Source of the DNA: Sporosarcina sp. BI001-red
Lineage (GTDB): Bacteria; Bacillota; Bacilli; Bacillales_A; Planococcaceae
Direction of reading: 5' to 3'
NCBI RefSeq assembly: GCF_003384035.1
Contig: NZ_QQAK01000003.1
Location: 1 to 57,175 of the forward strand
DNA: 57,175 bases
The translations under genes were made by a program, and so were the position numbers. The notes under the pieces are model-generated. The model had not been told where the DNA came from and did no database searches. It saw only the letters and a list, made by a program, of their open reading frames with translations. Each line of letters starts with the position of its first letter. The stretch's first letter is position 1. Shown here piece after piece: positions 38,803-47,262 of this stretch.

Positions 38803-39174
38803 TTGGAAATTTTAACAAGCTCAACACACTTACACATCTTTTCATGGGTTGTTGGCATTATATTGTTTGTGATTGCTACAGGACAACCACTTGACTCAAA
38901 AGGTCGTAAAGTTTTGAAAATGGTATTGCGTGTATTCTACATTTTGATCATCGTTACTGGTGTAGCACTGTTCATTAAACTTATGAGTGGTGACGCTGCA
39001 TTGTATGGCGTGAAATTCATATTCGGCATTTTGACAATCGGAATGATGGAGATGGTATTAGCACGCCAGGCGAAAAACAAACCCACTCAACTATTTTGGA
39101 TTTTGTTTATCATTTCAGTATTGGTAACTGTAGGACTTGGTTTCCACTTACCATTTGGTATCCAGCTCTTTTAA
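38803..39174 (+). CDS. yisL: YisL family membrane protein (DUF1516)
   Basis: A 123-residue protein with four membrane helices, beginning LEILTSSTHLHIFSW. GAGGTGA is placed 5 nt before a TTG start; the ATG at 38770 has no such site. The function is unknown. It follows yisK as in Bacillus. Confidence 0.82.
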   Translation: MEILTSSTHLHIFSWVVGIILFVIATGQPLDSKGRKVLKMVLRVFYILIIVTGVALFIKLMSGDAALYGVKFIFGILTIGMMEMVLARQAKNKPTQLFWILFIISVLVTVGLGFHLPFGIQLF

Positions 39175-39211
39175 TATTCTTTGTCGGATGGCTAACTAAG
39201 GAGGGTTTCGA

Positions 39212-39328
39212 ATGGTCGGATGGACGGTTTTGCTAGCTGTTTTTGGCATCATGCTTCTATTCGCACTTTCTGTAGTTGTCACATCACGAAAGATGCAATC
39301 GATGGAAAACAATGATGAGTTAGAATGA
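39212..39328 (+). CDS. Small single-span membrane protein
   Basis: A 38-residue frame starting MVGWTVLLAVFGIMLLF with one membrane helix (about residues 4-23) and a charged tail ending ENNDELE. AAGGAGGG lies 8 nt before the ATG, and a strong terminator follows the stop by 7 nt. These features support a real gene. It is 37 bp from yisL and probably in the same transcript. Function unknown. Confidence 0.65.
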   Translation: MVGWTVLLAVFGIMLLFALSVVVTSRKMQSMENNDELE

Positions 39329-39335
39329 AATCAGG

Positions 39336-39364
39336 AACCCGCTGAAACGTTTCAGCGGGTTTTG
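39336..39364 (+). terminator. Terminator of the addB-yisL region transcript
   Basis: Perfect 12-bp stem AACCCGCTGAAA/TTTCAGCGGGTT (39336-39347 with 39350-39361), tight 2-nt loop, then T. Confidence 0.88.
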
Positions 39365-39467
39365 CTATGCCATTTTCACAGGATTGACTTATTTTTGAAT
39401 ACGGGTTTTAGTTTTCTTCGGAAACCATGGCGACGGTGGGGATGGTTTGGTAGTATTAAGTGATGAG

Positions 39468-39815
39468 TTATGATCACATTTCGGGATTTATGAGCGGAAC
39501 GCGTTGGTTATGATCACATTTCGGGATTTATGAGCGGAACGCGTGGGTTATGATCACATTCCGGGATATATGAGCGGAATGCGTGAGTGATGATCACATT
39601 TCGGGATTTATGAGCGGAACGCGTGAGTTATGATCACATTCTGGGATATATGAGCGGAACGCGTGGGTTATGATCACATTCTGGGATATATGAGCGGAAC
39701 GCGTGAGTTATGATCACATTTCGGGATTTATGAGCGGAACGCGTGGGTTATGATCACATTCCGGGATATATGAGCGGAATGCGTGAGTGATGATCACATT
39801 TCGGGATTTATGAGC
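39468..39815 (-). repeat. Intergenic array, 40-bp units alternating GTGATCATAA and CCGCTCATAA (minus strand)
   Basis: Eight full 40-bp units begin at 39468 and every 40 bp to 39748; a ninth breaks off near 39815. On the plus strand each reads TTATGATCAC, ten bases, TTATGAGCGG, ten bases. On the minus strand this is the same A/C alternating lattice as in the other arrays. Positions 39508-39615 are repeated identically at 39708-39815, a 200-bp (five-unit) shifted duplication. The array lies directly upstream of the GH13-like gene. Confidence 0.92.
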
Positions 39816-39872
39816 ACATCCCATGGGGTATGATGACACCCAACGGATTTATTGTAGAAGGAGGCTTTTTTA

Positions 39873-41324
39873 GTGAACGTCAAACGATTACTTGGCATAA
39901 TAATGATGGTTCTATTGCTGGCAACGACAGCACTTCCAGGCTTGGTTTCTGCTAAGGCGGAACGGACCTTGAAAGACGAGAGTATATATGATTTATTGGT
40001 TGACCGTTTTAATAACGGAGACGGACGAAATGATGTCGATACGAATGCACAGGATGTGTCGGCATTTAATGGCGGCGATTTCTCCGGGATTTCTCTCCGT
40101 TTGCAACATATTTTAGATATGGGCTTCACGGCGGTTTCGATCGGACCTGTTTTCCAGACTGCTTCTTATGACGGCAACGAAGTGCTGGATTACACGAAGT
40201 TGGAGAAACATTTTGGTACAGTCGAAGACTTTAACTCAATGCTTAAGGAATTGCATGATAAGGACGTTAAAATCATCGCGGATTTCCCATTAGCAGGAGT
40301 GAGCAAAGATCACGTATGGGCTAACAAACTTCCTTTCACAAAAGGTGAAGGCAATACGATTGATTGGAAAGCAGACGATGCCGACGTACAACGGAACCTT
40401 GAAGAGGCGATGGTCGACTTCGTGAAGACGTATCCGTTAGATGGAATTCGTTTGACGAAAACGCAAGGGTATTCGAAAGAAGTACTCGACCATTTCATTG
40501 CGGCGCTAAAAAAAGCATCCCCTAAATTGTATGTATTGTCTGGTGAAGAAACTGACGCAAATGTAGACTCGCAGCCAAATGATGCTTCCATGGAAGCGTT
40601 ACGTCAATCATTCGTTAAAGTGGATCCCGACTCCTCTCCAATGAATCAATTTGAAACGGAACATTCCAAGGACTTGATTCAATTCGATCAGTTAACGGGA
40701 CCGCGCTTCACGTACGACATCGTGGAACAGAGAATGTTTCCACCGACACGTTGGAAAGTAGCCGTTACTGCGCTCTTTACGTTACCTGGAATTCCCGTCA
40801 TGCCGTATGGTACAGAGATTGCGGTGAATGGGAAAGAAGCTCCTGAAAGTCATCCGTTGTTTAACTTTAAAACGGATATGGAATTGAAAGAGTTGATTGG
40901 GAACCTGAATTCACTTCGTAACCAATCAGATGCTCTTCGTAACGGGAACTTTAAAATGCTTCACAACAAAGATGGGTATATAGTTTATAAAATCTACGAT
41001 GAAAACGAATCGTGGATTATTGCTATCAACAATACATCTAAAACACAAAGTTATGCTATGGACGCGGAAGAAATCGGAAGTAAGAAACGATTACGTGGAA
41101 TGCTGGATAGTGATCAAATCGTGGAAACCGAAGATGACAAATACCACGTCGTTGTAGATCGTGAAATGGCAGAAGTCTATTTGGTGAAAGAGGACAAAGG
41201 ATTCAATGTCCCCTATCTAATTGCATCGATCATGGTGTACGTCTTGTTCCTGAGCTTCCTATGGGCAGTTTGGAGAAAAGGTCGTAAAGCACGTCAAGAA
41301 CGAAAAGATGCAGCGAAGAAGTAA
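39873..41324 (+). CDS. Membrane-anchored GH13 (alpha-amylase-like) protein, probably catalytically inactive
   Basis: A 483-residue exported protein: signal peptide (about 1-27), alpha-amylase-type barrel, a C-terminal beta domain, then a membrane helix (about 446-465) and a basic tail. The N-terminal part (IYDLLVDRFNNGDGRND, then GGDFSGISLRLQHILDMGFTA) is clearly GH13. The catalytic regions are altered. Region I reads DFPLAG instead of D-x-x-x-N-H. Region II reads GIRLTKTQG, with Thr where the nucleophile Asp belongs. Region III keeps SGEE. Region IV reads DQLTGPRFT where active relatives have DNHD-x-x-RF. So it should bind rather than cleave glucans, or have another role. The GTG start follows GGAGGC. 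Confidence 0.85.
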   Translation: MNVKRLLGIIMMVLLLATTALPGLVSAKAERTLKDESIYDLLVDRFNNGDGRNDVDTNAQDVSAFNGGDFSGISLRLQHILDMGFTAVSIGPVFQTASYDGNEVLDYTKLEKHFGTVEDFNSMLKELHDKDVKIIADFPLAGVSKDHVWANKLPFTKGEGNTIDWKADDADVQRNLEEAMVDFVKTYPLDGIRLTKTQGYSKEVLDHFIAALKKASPKLYVLSGEETDANVDSQPNDASMEALRQSFVKVDPDSSPMNQFETEHSKDLIQFDQLTGPRFTYDIVEQRMFPPTRWKVAVTALFTLPGIPVMPYGTEIAVNGKEAPESHPLFNFKTDMELKELIGNLNSLRNQSDALRNGNFKMLHNKDGYIVYKIYDENESWIIAINNTSKTQSYAMDAEEIGSKKRLRGMLDSDQIVETEDDKYHVVVDREMAEVYLVKEDKGFNVPYLIASIMVYVLFLSFLWAVWRKGRKARQERKDAAKK

Positions 41325-41332
41325 GGATGAAA

Positions 41333-41357
41333 GAGAGCGCATATGTGCTCTTTTTTG
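41333..41357 (+). terminator. Terminator of the GH13-like gene
   Basis: AGAGC/GCTCT short stem with ATGCAT-like loop followed by six T. Confidence 0.6.
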
Positions 41358-41377
41358 TTTGGAAAAAGGCACAATTT

Positions 41378-41423
41378 AAAAGTAGCCCAGTTGCCATTAA
41401 ATATAGGCGACTGGGCTACTTTT
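41378..41423 (-). terminator. Terminator of the DegV gene
   Basis: Eighteen-base-pair stem (41378-41395 with 41406-41423, one mismatch), 10-nt loop, A-rich left side giving T residues on the minus strand. It overlaps the last codon of the DegV gene. Confidence 0.88.
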
Positions 41424-42270
41424 ATTGTTTGTTCAAGAAAAATACTGCGAGTGTTCCGGGGCCAGCGTGTGAGCCGATAACGGAACCGATCATGTGAATT
41501 TGAATTTCTTTAGGATGAAACTTCTCTTCGATCAAGTCACGCAATTCAATTGCGCCTGCTTCGTCGTCACCGTGACTAATTGCAATCACTTGCTCAGACA
41601 CATGATCTCCGCGTTCTTCCATAAGTTCTAGAATTCTACGGAACACTTTTTTGCGTCCGCGATGCTTCTCAATCGGCACTAATCGTCCACTCTCCACATG
41701 AAGCAACGGTTTGATGTTCAATAACCCGCCGAAAAATGCGCTTGCTTTCGAGACGCGACCGCCTTTTGCGAGGTAATCGAGATCTTCAACTGTGAACAAA
41801 TGCTCCATGTTGCCCGCCATTTTACGAATTTTGCGCTCAATGGTCCGCACGTCTTCTCCAGTATCCCGTAAGCGAACTGCTTCTTGAACGACTAATCCAC
41901 AGCCAAGTGATGCACAACGCGTATCGATGACGATTAAGTTCATGCGCGGATTGCCTTCTTTCACCTGATCCCGCATCATGACAGAGGTCTGATATGTACC
42001 CGACAATTCGGAAGAGAATGCGATATAAATCCCGTCTTCTCCAGTTTCTGCAAATTCTTTCCACAATGCGAGAACCCGATCTGGAGAGACTTGTGACGTT
42101 TTCGGCTGCTTGCCAGCACGGATCGCTTGGAATACTTCTTTTGAGTCAATATCCACAATATCCTGATATTCTTTTCCATCCAGCAACACTGTCAAAGGCA
42201 GTAGCGTAACATCATTTTCATCTAAATACGATTTGGGTAGGTCACAACCACTATCTACGAAAATTTTCAT
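41422..42270 (-). CDS. yitS: DegV family fatty-acid-binding protein
   Basis: A 282-residue DegV protein: N-terminal KIFVDSGCDLPKSYLDEN, then TSQVSPDRV, and SLGCGLVVQEA. The family binds a fatty acid; FakB proteins present it to the kinase FakA. This one may be a FakB-type carrier, but no fakA is nearby. GGAGGA precedes the ATG. It is 17 bp downstream of the HAD gene on the minus strand; the neighbourhood (HAD, esterase, DUF59) is that of B. subtilis yitS-yitU-yitV-yitW. Confidence 0.88.
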   Translation of the reverse strand: MKIFVDSGCDLPKSYLDENDVTLLPLTVLLDGKEYQDIVDIDSKEVFQAIRAGKQPKTSQVSPDRVLALWKEFAETGEDGIYIAFSSELSGTYQTSVMMRDQVKEGNPRMNLIVIDTRCASLGCGLVVQEAVRLRDTGEDVRTIERKIRKMAGNMEHLFTVEDLDYLAKGGRVSKASAFFGGLLNIKPLLHVESGRLVPIEKHRGRKKVFRRILELMEERGDHVSEQVIAISHGDDEAGAIELRDLIEEKFHPKEIQIHMIGSVIGSHAGPGTLAVFFLNKQ

Positions 42271-42287
42271 GGGAATCCTCCAATCGC

Positions 42288-43103
42288 TTATAAAGTTTTT
42301 AAATTAAGTCGTTCTTGTAACATTATGGCAATGCCGTCTTCGTTATTCGTCAATGTCACTTCATTTGCAATCGATTTCAGCTGATCAATACCGTTGCCCA
42401 TTGCCACACCGATCCCGGCGTAATCGATCATCTCTAGATCATTGTCTTCATCCCCGAATGCAATAATTCGTTCTTGTGGTATACCAATCCACTCCGAAAC
42501 TTTGGAAATTCCAACTGCTTTGTTGAGTCCATGACGAATGACTTCGACAATTTCCCAAGGAGCTCCCCAGCGTCTATGCTCAATGACTTCAGCATGAACT
42601 TCTTCTAAATGCTTGCGAATCGGATCAGCCATCCCTTTGCCTCCTTGAATGAGAAGACTCGTTGGATTCACTTGAAGGAGCTGGCGAATATCGCCTTCTT
42701 GAATTTTCGGGCTACCAGAGCTGAAGATATCGAGTAACTTTTCGTCGTGATAATGCAAGTAGACGTCATCCATGACTTCCGCCACAATGTTTTTCAAGTT
42801 GAAGTCGGCCATGGCGTCGACGACATCTTTAGCAACAGACAAATCAATCGTTTCATGGACAGTTTTCCATGTTCGATCAGTTGGGTGATGCACGAATGCT
42901 CCATTGAAGTTAACAATTGGAGTTTTCAGTCCGAGCTGGCGGTAATAGATTTCACTGGAACGATAGGGGCGTCCCGTTGCAATCATGATTTGATGACCTT
43001 CCGATTCCGCTTGTTTGAGTGTAGCTAGCGTTTTTTCAGAGATTACTTTTTTATCATTTAATAATGTTCCGTCTAAATCGAGTACAATTAAATGAGATTT
43101 CAT
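42288..43103 (-). CDS. yitU: Cof-type HAD family phosphatase
   Basis: A 271-residue HAD phosphatase of subclass IIB. Motif I is LDLDGTLLN near the N-terminus, motif II ATGRPYRS, a cap domain lies between about residues 85 and 190, motif III is NKAVGISK and motif IV FGDEDNDLEMI. Such enzymes dephosphorylate sugar phosphates or flavin precursors; B. subtilis YitU is one of the 5-amino-6-ribitylamino-uracil phosphate phosphatases. AAGGAGG lies 10 nt before the ATG. Confidence 0.9.
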   Translation of the reverse strand: MKSHLIVLDLDGTLLNDKKVISEKTLATLKQAESEGHQIMIATGRPYRSSEIYYRQLGLKTPIVNFNGAFVHHPTDRTWKTVHETIDLSVAKDVVDAMADFNLKNIVAEVMDDVYLHYHDEKLLDIFSSGSPKIQEGDIRQLLQVNPTSLLIQGGKGMADPIRKHLEEVHAEVIEHRRWGAPWEIVEVIRHGLNKAVGISKVSEWIGIPQERIIAFGDEDNDLEMIDYAGIGVAMGNGIDQLKSIANEVTLTNNEDGIAIMLQERLNLKTL

Positions 43104-43181
43104 GGCAAAACGCCTCCTTCTTCATTCAAGTGTATCCTTTCAGCTGCATGCAAGTCAAAAGTAATCACACGTGCGCAACTT

Positions 43182-43210
43182 TTGTTTTTTTAGAAAAACA
43201 TTGGTATGCT
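43182..43210 (+). promoter_or_regulatory. Probable sigma-A promoter of yitV
   Basis: TTGTTT (43182-43187), 17 bp and TATGCT (43205-43210), 28 bp before the start codon. Confidence 0.55.
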
Positions 43211-43238
43211 CAATTAAACTAAAGACGAGGTGTAGCGG

Positions 43239-44024
43239 ATGATTATCAGAGAAGAACAATGGGGTTCCGATGGCCAAAATCCAATCCCTTTATTGCATAT
43301 TGTAGATGAACAACAGGAATCGTCTGAGATGCCGGTTGTCATTTTTTTTCATGGTTTTACGAGTGCGAAAGAGCATAACTTACATTACGCATTTAATATA
43401 GCGAAAAGAGGAATCCGAGTACTCTTACCTGAAGCCCATCTCCATGGTGTCCGCTCTGAAGGACTGGATGAAGTCCAGCTCAGTTTGCGGTTCTGGGAAA
43501 TCGTCTTGACTTCCATTGAAGAAGCAGGTGTCTTACAACAACAATTGAAAGAAAAAGGATTGTTAGCATCTGGTCGAATTGCATTTTCAGGCACGTCCAT
43601 GGGAGGAATTACGACGCTTGGGTGCCTAGCAGCGTATCCATGGATCCATAGCGCAGCAGTCATGATGGGAGCACCGGGATATGTGAAACTTGCAAAAGGG
43701 CAAATGAAGCAGTTTGAGAATAAAGGATTCAAGCTTCCGATGAAAGATGAAGATGTCCAAAAGTTATTGAATACGCTCGCTGAATTTGACTTAACTCAAC
43801 ATCCAGAACGTTTGAATGGACGCCCCGTCTTTTTCTGGCACGGCATGAACGATACCATGGTGCCGTTTGAGCCGACGCATCATTTCTACAATGCTGTAAA
43901 AGAGAAATACAACGACCACCCAGAAGACTTTGAATTCATGGTGGACGAGCATGCAGGTCACGCCGTTTCAAGATCTGGAATGTTACGTGCGGTGGACTTT
44001 ATGGCAGACAATTTGAATGATTGA
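43239..44024 (+). CDS. yitV: Alpha/beta hydrolase (YitV-like esterase)
   Basis: A 261-residue alpha/beta hydrolase. The oxyanion HG motif is FFHGFTS, the nucleophile elbow is GTSMGG (Ser near residue 120), the acid is probably in HGMNDTMVPFE, and the catalytic His lies near the C-terminus in EHAGHAVS. The substrate is unknown. It is divergent from yitU and upstream of yitW, as in B. subtilis. Confidence 0.88.
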   Translation: MIIREEQWGSDGQNPIPLLHIVDEQQESSEMPVVIFFHGFTSAKEHNLHYAFNIAKRGIRVLLPEAHLHGVRSEGLDEVQLSLRFWEIVLTSIEEAGVLQQQLKEKGLLASGRIAFSGTSMGGITTLGCLAAYPWIHSAAVMMGAPGYVKLAKGQMKQFENKGFKLPMKDEDVQKLLNTLAEFDLTQHPERLNGRPVFFWHGMNDTMVPFEPTHHFYNAVKEKYNDHPEDFEFMVDEHAGHAVSRSGMLRAVDFMADNLND

Positions 44025-44076
44025 GCTCATTTTGCTATGATGTGAACAACGAATTGAAATGGAGAGGGGAATTCCA

Positions 44077-44385
44077 ATGGCTGATGAAATGAAAGAAAGC
44101 ATGATGGGCGCACTTGAAAACGTAATTGACCCTGAGCTTGGTGTAGATATAGTCAATCTAGGTCTCGTCTATGATGCAGAATTGCTTGAAGGCGGAATCG
44201 GTAAAGTAACAATGACACTTACATCAATCGGTTGTCCAATGGGACCGCAAATTGTTGCGAACGTGAAACAAGAACTAATGGAGCTTCCTGAAGTGAAAGA
44301 AGTGGAAGTTGATATTGTTTGGAATCCACCTTGGTCACGCGAGAATATGTCACGCTATGCTAAAATGGCACTTGGCGTCCGATAA
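44077..44385 (+). CDS. yitW: DUF59/MIP18 family iron-sulfur assembly protein (YitW-like)
   Basis: A 102-residue SufT/MIP18-type protein. Family segments are NVIDPELGVDIVNLGLVY, the conserved TSIGCPMG with its cysteine near residue 56, and the ending VWNPPWSRENMS. It assists late Fe-S cluster maturation, possibly with SufCDSUB. ATG 44077 is preferred to 44059 because GGAGAGGGG lies 7 nt before it. Confidence 0.9.
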   Translation: MADEMKESMMGALENVIDPELGVDIVNLGLVYDAELLEGGIGKVTMTLTSIGCPMGPQIVANVKQELMELPEVKEVEVDIVWNPPWSRENMSRYAKMALGVR

Positions 44386-44399
44386 ATAAACAAAAAATG

Positions 44400-44436
44400 A
44401 TCCGATTAGTGAGTTTTTCACTGGTCGGATTTTTTG
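44400..44436 (+). terminator. Terminator after yitW
   Basis: Thirteen-base-pair stem with two G-U pairs (44400-44412 with 44418-44430), then six T. Confidence 0.88.
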
Positions 44437-44492
44437 TCGTTTTAACCGAATCAACTTAGGAAATACTAGTTAATGAGACCTAAGCTTTTGAC

Positions 44493-44521
44493 TTTACACA
44501 CACGAAAAAGCGAGGTATACT
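44493..44521 (+). promoter_or_regulatory. Sigma-A promoter of clpB
   Basis: TTTACA (44493-44498), 17 bp and TATACT (44516-44521), a strong pair, immediately followed by the CtsR operator. Confidence 0.82.
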
Positions 44522-44527
44522 AGTATT

Positions 44528-44550
44528 AGTCAAAGATAGTCAAAGTCAAA
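44528..44550 (+). promoter_or_regulatory. CtsR operator
   Basis: AGTCAAA (44528-44534), GAT, AGTCAAA (44538-44544) matches the CtsR heptad tandem repeat (RGTCAAA-NAN-RGTCAAA) exactly, with a further GTCAAA immediately after. It covers the transcription start, so CtsR should repress until heat or proteotoxic stress. Confidence 0.9.
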
Positions 44551-44581
44551 CAACCTAACAATAATAACGAGGTGATGGTTC

Positions 44582-46723
44582 ATGAGAATGGACGGCGTAC
44601 AAGAAGATCAGCGTTCCCCATTAGAACAATTTGGGCGCAACCTAGTAGATGATGTAAAAAACGGAAAAATGGATCCGGTTATTGGCCGGGATGAAGAAAT
44701 TCGTAATGTGATCCGGATTTTATCTAGAAAAACGAAGAACAATCCAGTGTTGATTGGTGAACCGGGTGTTGGGAAAACGGCAATCGTGGAAGGGTTAGCA
44801 CAGCGTATTGTGAAAGGTGACGTACCTGAAGGATTGAAAGACCGCCAAATTCACGAACTAGATATGAGTTCTTTAATTGCAGGCGCAAAATATCGTGGTG
44901 AATTTGAAGAACGGCTAAAAGCCGTGTTAAAACAAGTGAAAGACAGTAATGGTGAAATTATTTTGTTCATTGATGAAATTCATACGATTGTCGGAGCAGG
45001 GAAGACTGAAGGCGCGATGGATGCGGGAAACATGTTGAAACCGATGCTTGCTCGAGGGGAATTGTATTGTATTGGTGCAACTACTTTGGACGAATATCGG
45101 ATGTACATCGAGAAAGATCCAGCTCTTGAGCGACGCTTTCAACAAGTATTGGTACGCGAACCATCCGTTGAAGATACAATTTCCATCTTACGCGGGTTAA
45201 AAGAGCGATTTGAATTGCACCATGGTGTTCGCATCCATGACCGTGCACTTGTTGCTTCTGCAACATTGTCGGATCGTTATTTGACGGAGCGATTCATGCC
45301 CGACAAAGCGATTGACTTAATGGACGAAGCAAGTGCGATGATCCGTACTGAAATTGATTCAATGCCACAAGAGCTCGACCAAGTGACTCGTCGTATTTTA
45401 CAGTTGGAAATCGAAGAACAAGCGTTGACGAAAGAAAAGGACCCTATCAGTCAGAATCGACTCGCTGCCTTGCGTGACGAGTTAAAAGAGTTGAAAGAGT
45501 CTTCATCAGGCATGCGGGAGCAATGGGAAAGCGAAAAGAAAAAGCTCCAGGAAGTACAAGATGTGCGCGAAAAGTTGGATCGCTATCGTCGTGAGCTAGA
45601 AGATGCTGAAAACAAATTCGACCTGAACAAAGCCGCAGAATTACGTCATGGTAAAATTCCTACTTTGGAACATCAACTTCATGAATTGGAGGATCAGTTT
45701 AAAGGCGGGGAAGAGAACCGTCTGATTCGTGAAGAAGTAACAGAAGACGAAATCGCCATGATTGTGGCGCGCTGGACCGGTATTCCTGTGACGAAGTTGA
45801 TGGAAGGCGAACGCGAGAAGTTATTGCGTTTGGCGGATACATTGAAAGAGCGTGTCATCGGTCAAGATAATGCTGTTCAACTTGTAACGGAAGCAGTATG
45901 GCGTGCCCGTTCAGGCATTAAAGATCCTGACAAACCGATTGGATCGTTCCTGTTCTTAGGGCCAACGGGTGTTGGTAAAACGGAGCTTGCGAAAACACTT
46001 GCAGGTACGTTGTTCGACTCTGTGGATCATTTCATCCGTATCGATATGTCGGAGTATATGGAGAAGCACAGCGTATCCCGACTTGTGGGAGCACCTCCAG
46101 GATATATTGGGTATGAAGAAGGTGGACAGCTGACAGAAGCGGTTCGCCGCAATCCCTATTCGGTTGTCTTATTGGATGAAATCGAGAAAGCTCATCCAGA
46201 TGTTTCAAATATTTTATTGCAAATCTTAGATGATGGTCGAATTACGGATAGCCAAGGGCGGCTAGTGAGCTTTACAAATACAGTGGTCATCATGACATCC
46301 AATATTGGCTCTCAATATTTAATGAGCGGACAGTTCGAATCTGAAGAACATGCGGCAGAAGATTTAGTGATGGCGGAGCTACGGAATCACTTTAAGCCGG
46401 AGTTGCTGAATCGAATGGATGATATTATCATCTTCCACTCATTAACAGGAAATGCATTTGCTCAAATCGCGCACAAGATGCTGGATGATCTCGTTCGTAG
46501 ATTGGGCGGTCAAGACATCCCATTAACGTATGAAGAACCTGTACTCGATTGGGTCGTTGCAGAAGGAACCGATGCGGATTTCGGAGCACGCCCATTAAAA
46601 CGGTTCATTCAACGCTATGTGGAAACGGCGGTGGCTAAGGAAGTCATCAAAGGTGATTTGGAGGAAGGGCAGCGTCTGCATCTTCGTATGAAGGACGGGG
46701 CCTTGGTTGTAGATACGTTATAA
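44582..46723 (+). CDS. clpB: ClpB-type disaggregase lacking the N-terminal domain
   Basis: AAA+ unfoldase of 713 residues, against about 860 for full ClpB. The usual N-domain is absent: after 13 residues it enters the NBD1 region ([20 protein letters not shown]). Walker A of NBD1 is GEPGVGKT and of NBD2 GPTGVGKT. The middle domain (about 285-395) is the long ClpB coiled coil ([20 protein letters not shown]) used for DnaK-assisted disaggregation. NBD2 has IGSQYLMSG where ClpP-binding ATPases carry the VGF loop, so it should not work with ClpP. Upstream of the start are stops, the promoter and the CtsR box, so the N-domain is genuinely missing. ClpE or ClpL are less likely because of the M-domain. 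Confidence 0.85.
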   Translation: MRMDGVQEDQRSPLEQFGRNLVDDVKNGKMDPVIGRDEEIRNVIRILSRKTKNNPVLIGEPGVGKTAIVEGLAQRIVKGDVPEGLKDRQIHELDMSSLIAGAKYRGEFEERLKAVLKQVKDSNGEIILFIDEIHTIVGAGKTEGAMDAGNMLKPMLARGELYCIGATTLDEYRMYIEKDPALERRFQQVLVREPSVEDTISILRGLKERFELHHGVRIHDRALVASATLSDRYLTERFMPDKAIDLMDEASAMIRTEIDSMPQELDQVTRRILQLEIEEQALTKEKDPISQNRLAALRDELKELKESSSGMREQWESEKKKLQEVQDVREKLDRYRRELEDAENKFDLNKAAELRHGKIPTLEHQLHELEDQFKGGEENRLIREEVTEDEIAMIVARWTGIPVTKLMEGEREKLLRLADTLKERVIGQDNAVQLVTEAVWRARSGIKDPDKPIGSFLFLGPTGVGKTELAKTLAGTLFDSVDHFIRIDMSEYMEKHSVSRLVGAPPGYIGYEEGGQLTEAVRRNPYSVVLLDEIEKAHPDVSNILLQILDDGRITDSQGRLVSFTNTVVIMTSNIGSQYLMSGQFESEEHAAEDLVMAELRNHFKPELLNRMDDIIIFHSLTGNAFAQIAHKMLDDLVRRLGGQDIPLTYEEPVLDWVVAEGTDADFGARPLKRFIQRYVETAVAKEVIKGDLEEGQRLHLRMKDGALVVDTL

Positions 46724-46733
46724 ATAAGGATTC

Positions 46734-46770
46734 AAGCCACTTTTCGTGTGATGCGATGAGTGGCTTTTTT
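46734..46770 (+). terminator. Terminator of clpB
   Basis: AAGCCACT/AGTGGCTT stem (46734-46741 with 46759-46766) followed by T residues. Confidence 0.8.
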
Positions 46771-46824
46771 CGTGTGGAAGGGAATGTAGTTATTAGATTC
46801 AGGGAAGCAGCAAGATTCGGTCGT

Positions 46825-47160
46825 AACCCGCTCGTTTCGGCGTACAACCCGCTCGTTTCGGAGCACAACCCGCTCATTTTGGAGCACAACCCGCTCATTT
46901 CGGCGTGCAACCCGCTCGTTTCGGACTACAACCCGCTCGTTTCGGCGTGCAACCCGCTCGTTTCGGCGTGCAACCCGCTCGTTTCGGAGCACAACCCGCT
47001 CATTTCGGCGTGCAACCCGCTCGTTTCGGCGTGCAACCCGCTCATTTCGGCGTGCAACCCGCTCATTTCGGCGTGCAACCCGCTCGTTTCGGCATGCAAC
47101 CCGCTCGTTTCGGAGCACAACCCGCTCGTTTCGGAGCACAACCCGCTCATTTCCCACAGC
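46825..47160 (+). repeat. Intergenic array, sixteen 21-bp C-type units
   Basis: Sixteen contiguous 21-bp units AACCCGCTC(A/G)TTTCGG followed by five variable bases, exactly 336 bp, with a degenerate seventeenth at about 47171. Only C-type cores occur. The variable pentamer is mainly CGTGC or AGCAC. Because 21 is a multiple of three, all frames on both strands stay open and give heptapeptide-repeat frames (for example 46756-47259 and 46732-47157). None has a ribosome binding site, so I do not call them genes. Confidence 0.92.
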
Positions 47161-47214
47161 ACCCGACAGTCAACCCGCTCAATAGCTTACAATCGACTCT
47201 CATCATCAACTTCT

Positions 47215-47250
47215 GCACAAAAAAACAGCAAAAGGGAAATCTCCCTTTTA
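47215..47250 (-). terminator. Terminator of yjzD
   Basis: AAAAGGGA/TCCCTTTT stem with a T run on the minus strand (A run 47219-47225 on the plus strand). Confidence 0.75.
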
Positions 47251-47262
47251 CTGTCATGAGGA

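Noticed and set aside
39873..41324. Annotation as an active alpha-amylase
   Set aside because: The nucleophile Asp in region II and the H-D of region IV are not visible at the aligned positions.
44582..46723. Assignment of the CtsR-controlled ATPase to ClpC or ClpE
   Set aside because: No zinc finger or N-domain, a full ClpB-type M-domain, and IGSQYL in place of the ClpP-binding VGF loop.
46732..47259. Long open frames with heptapeptide repeats on both strands
   Set aside because: They follow from a 21-bp tandem repeat, have no ribosome binding site, and related arrays elsewhere are clearly non-coding.
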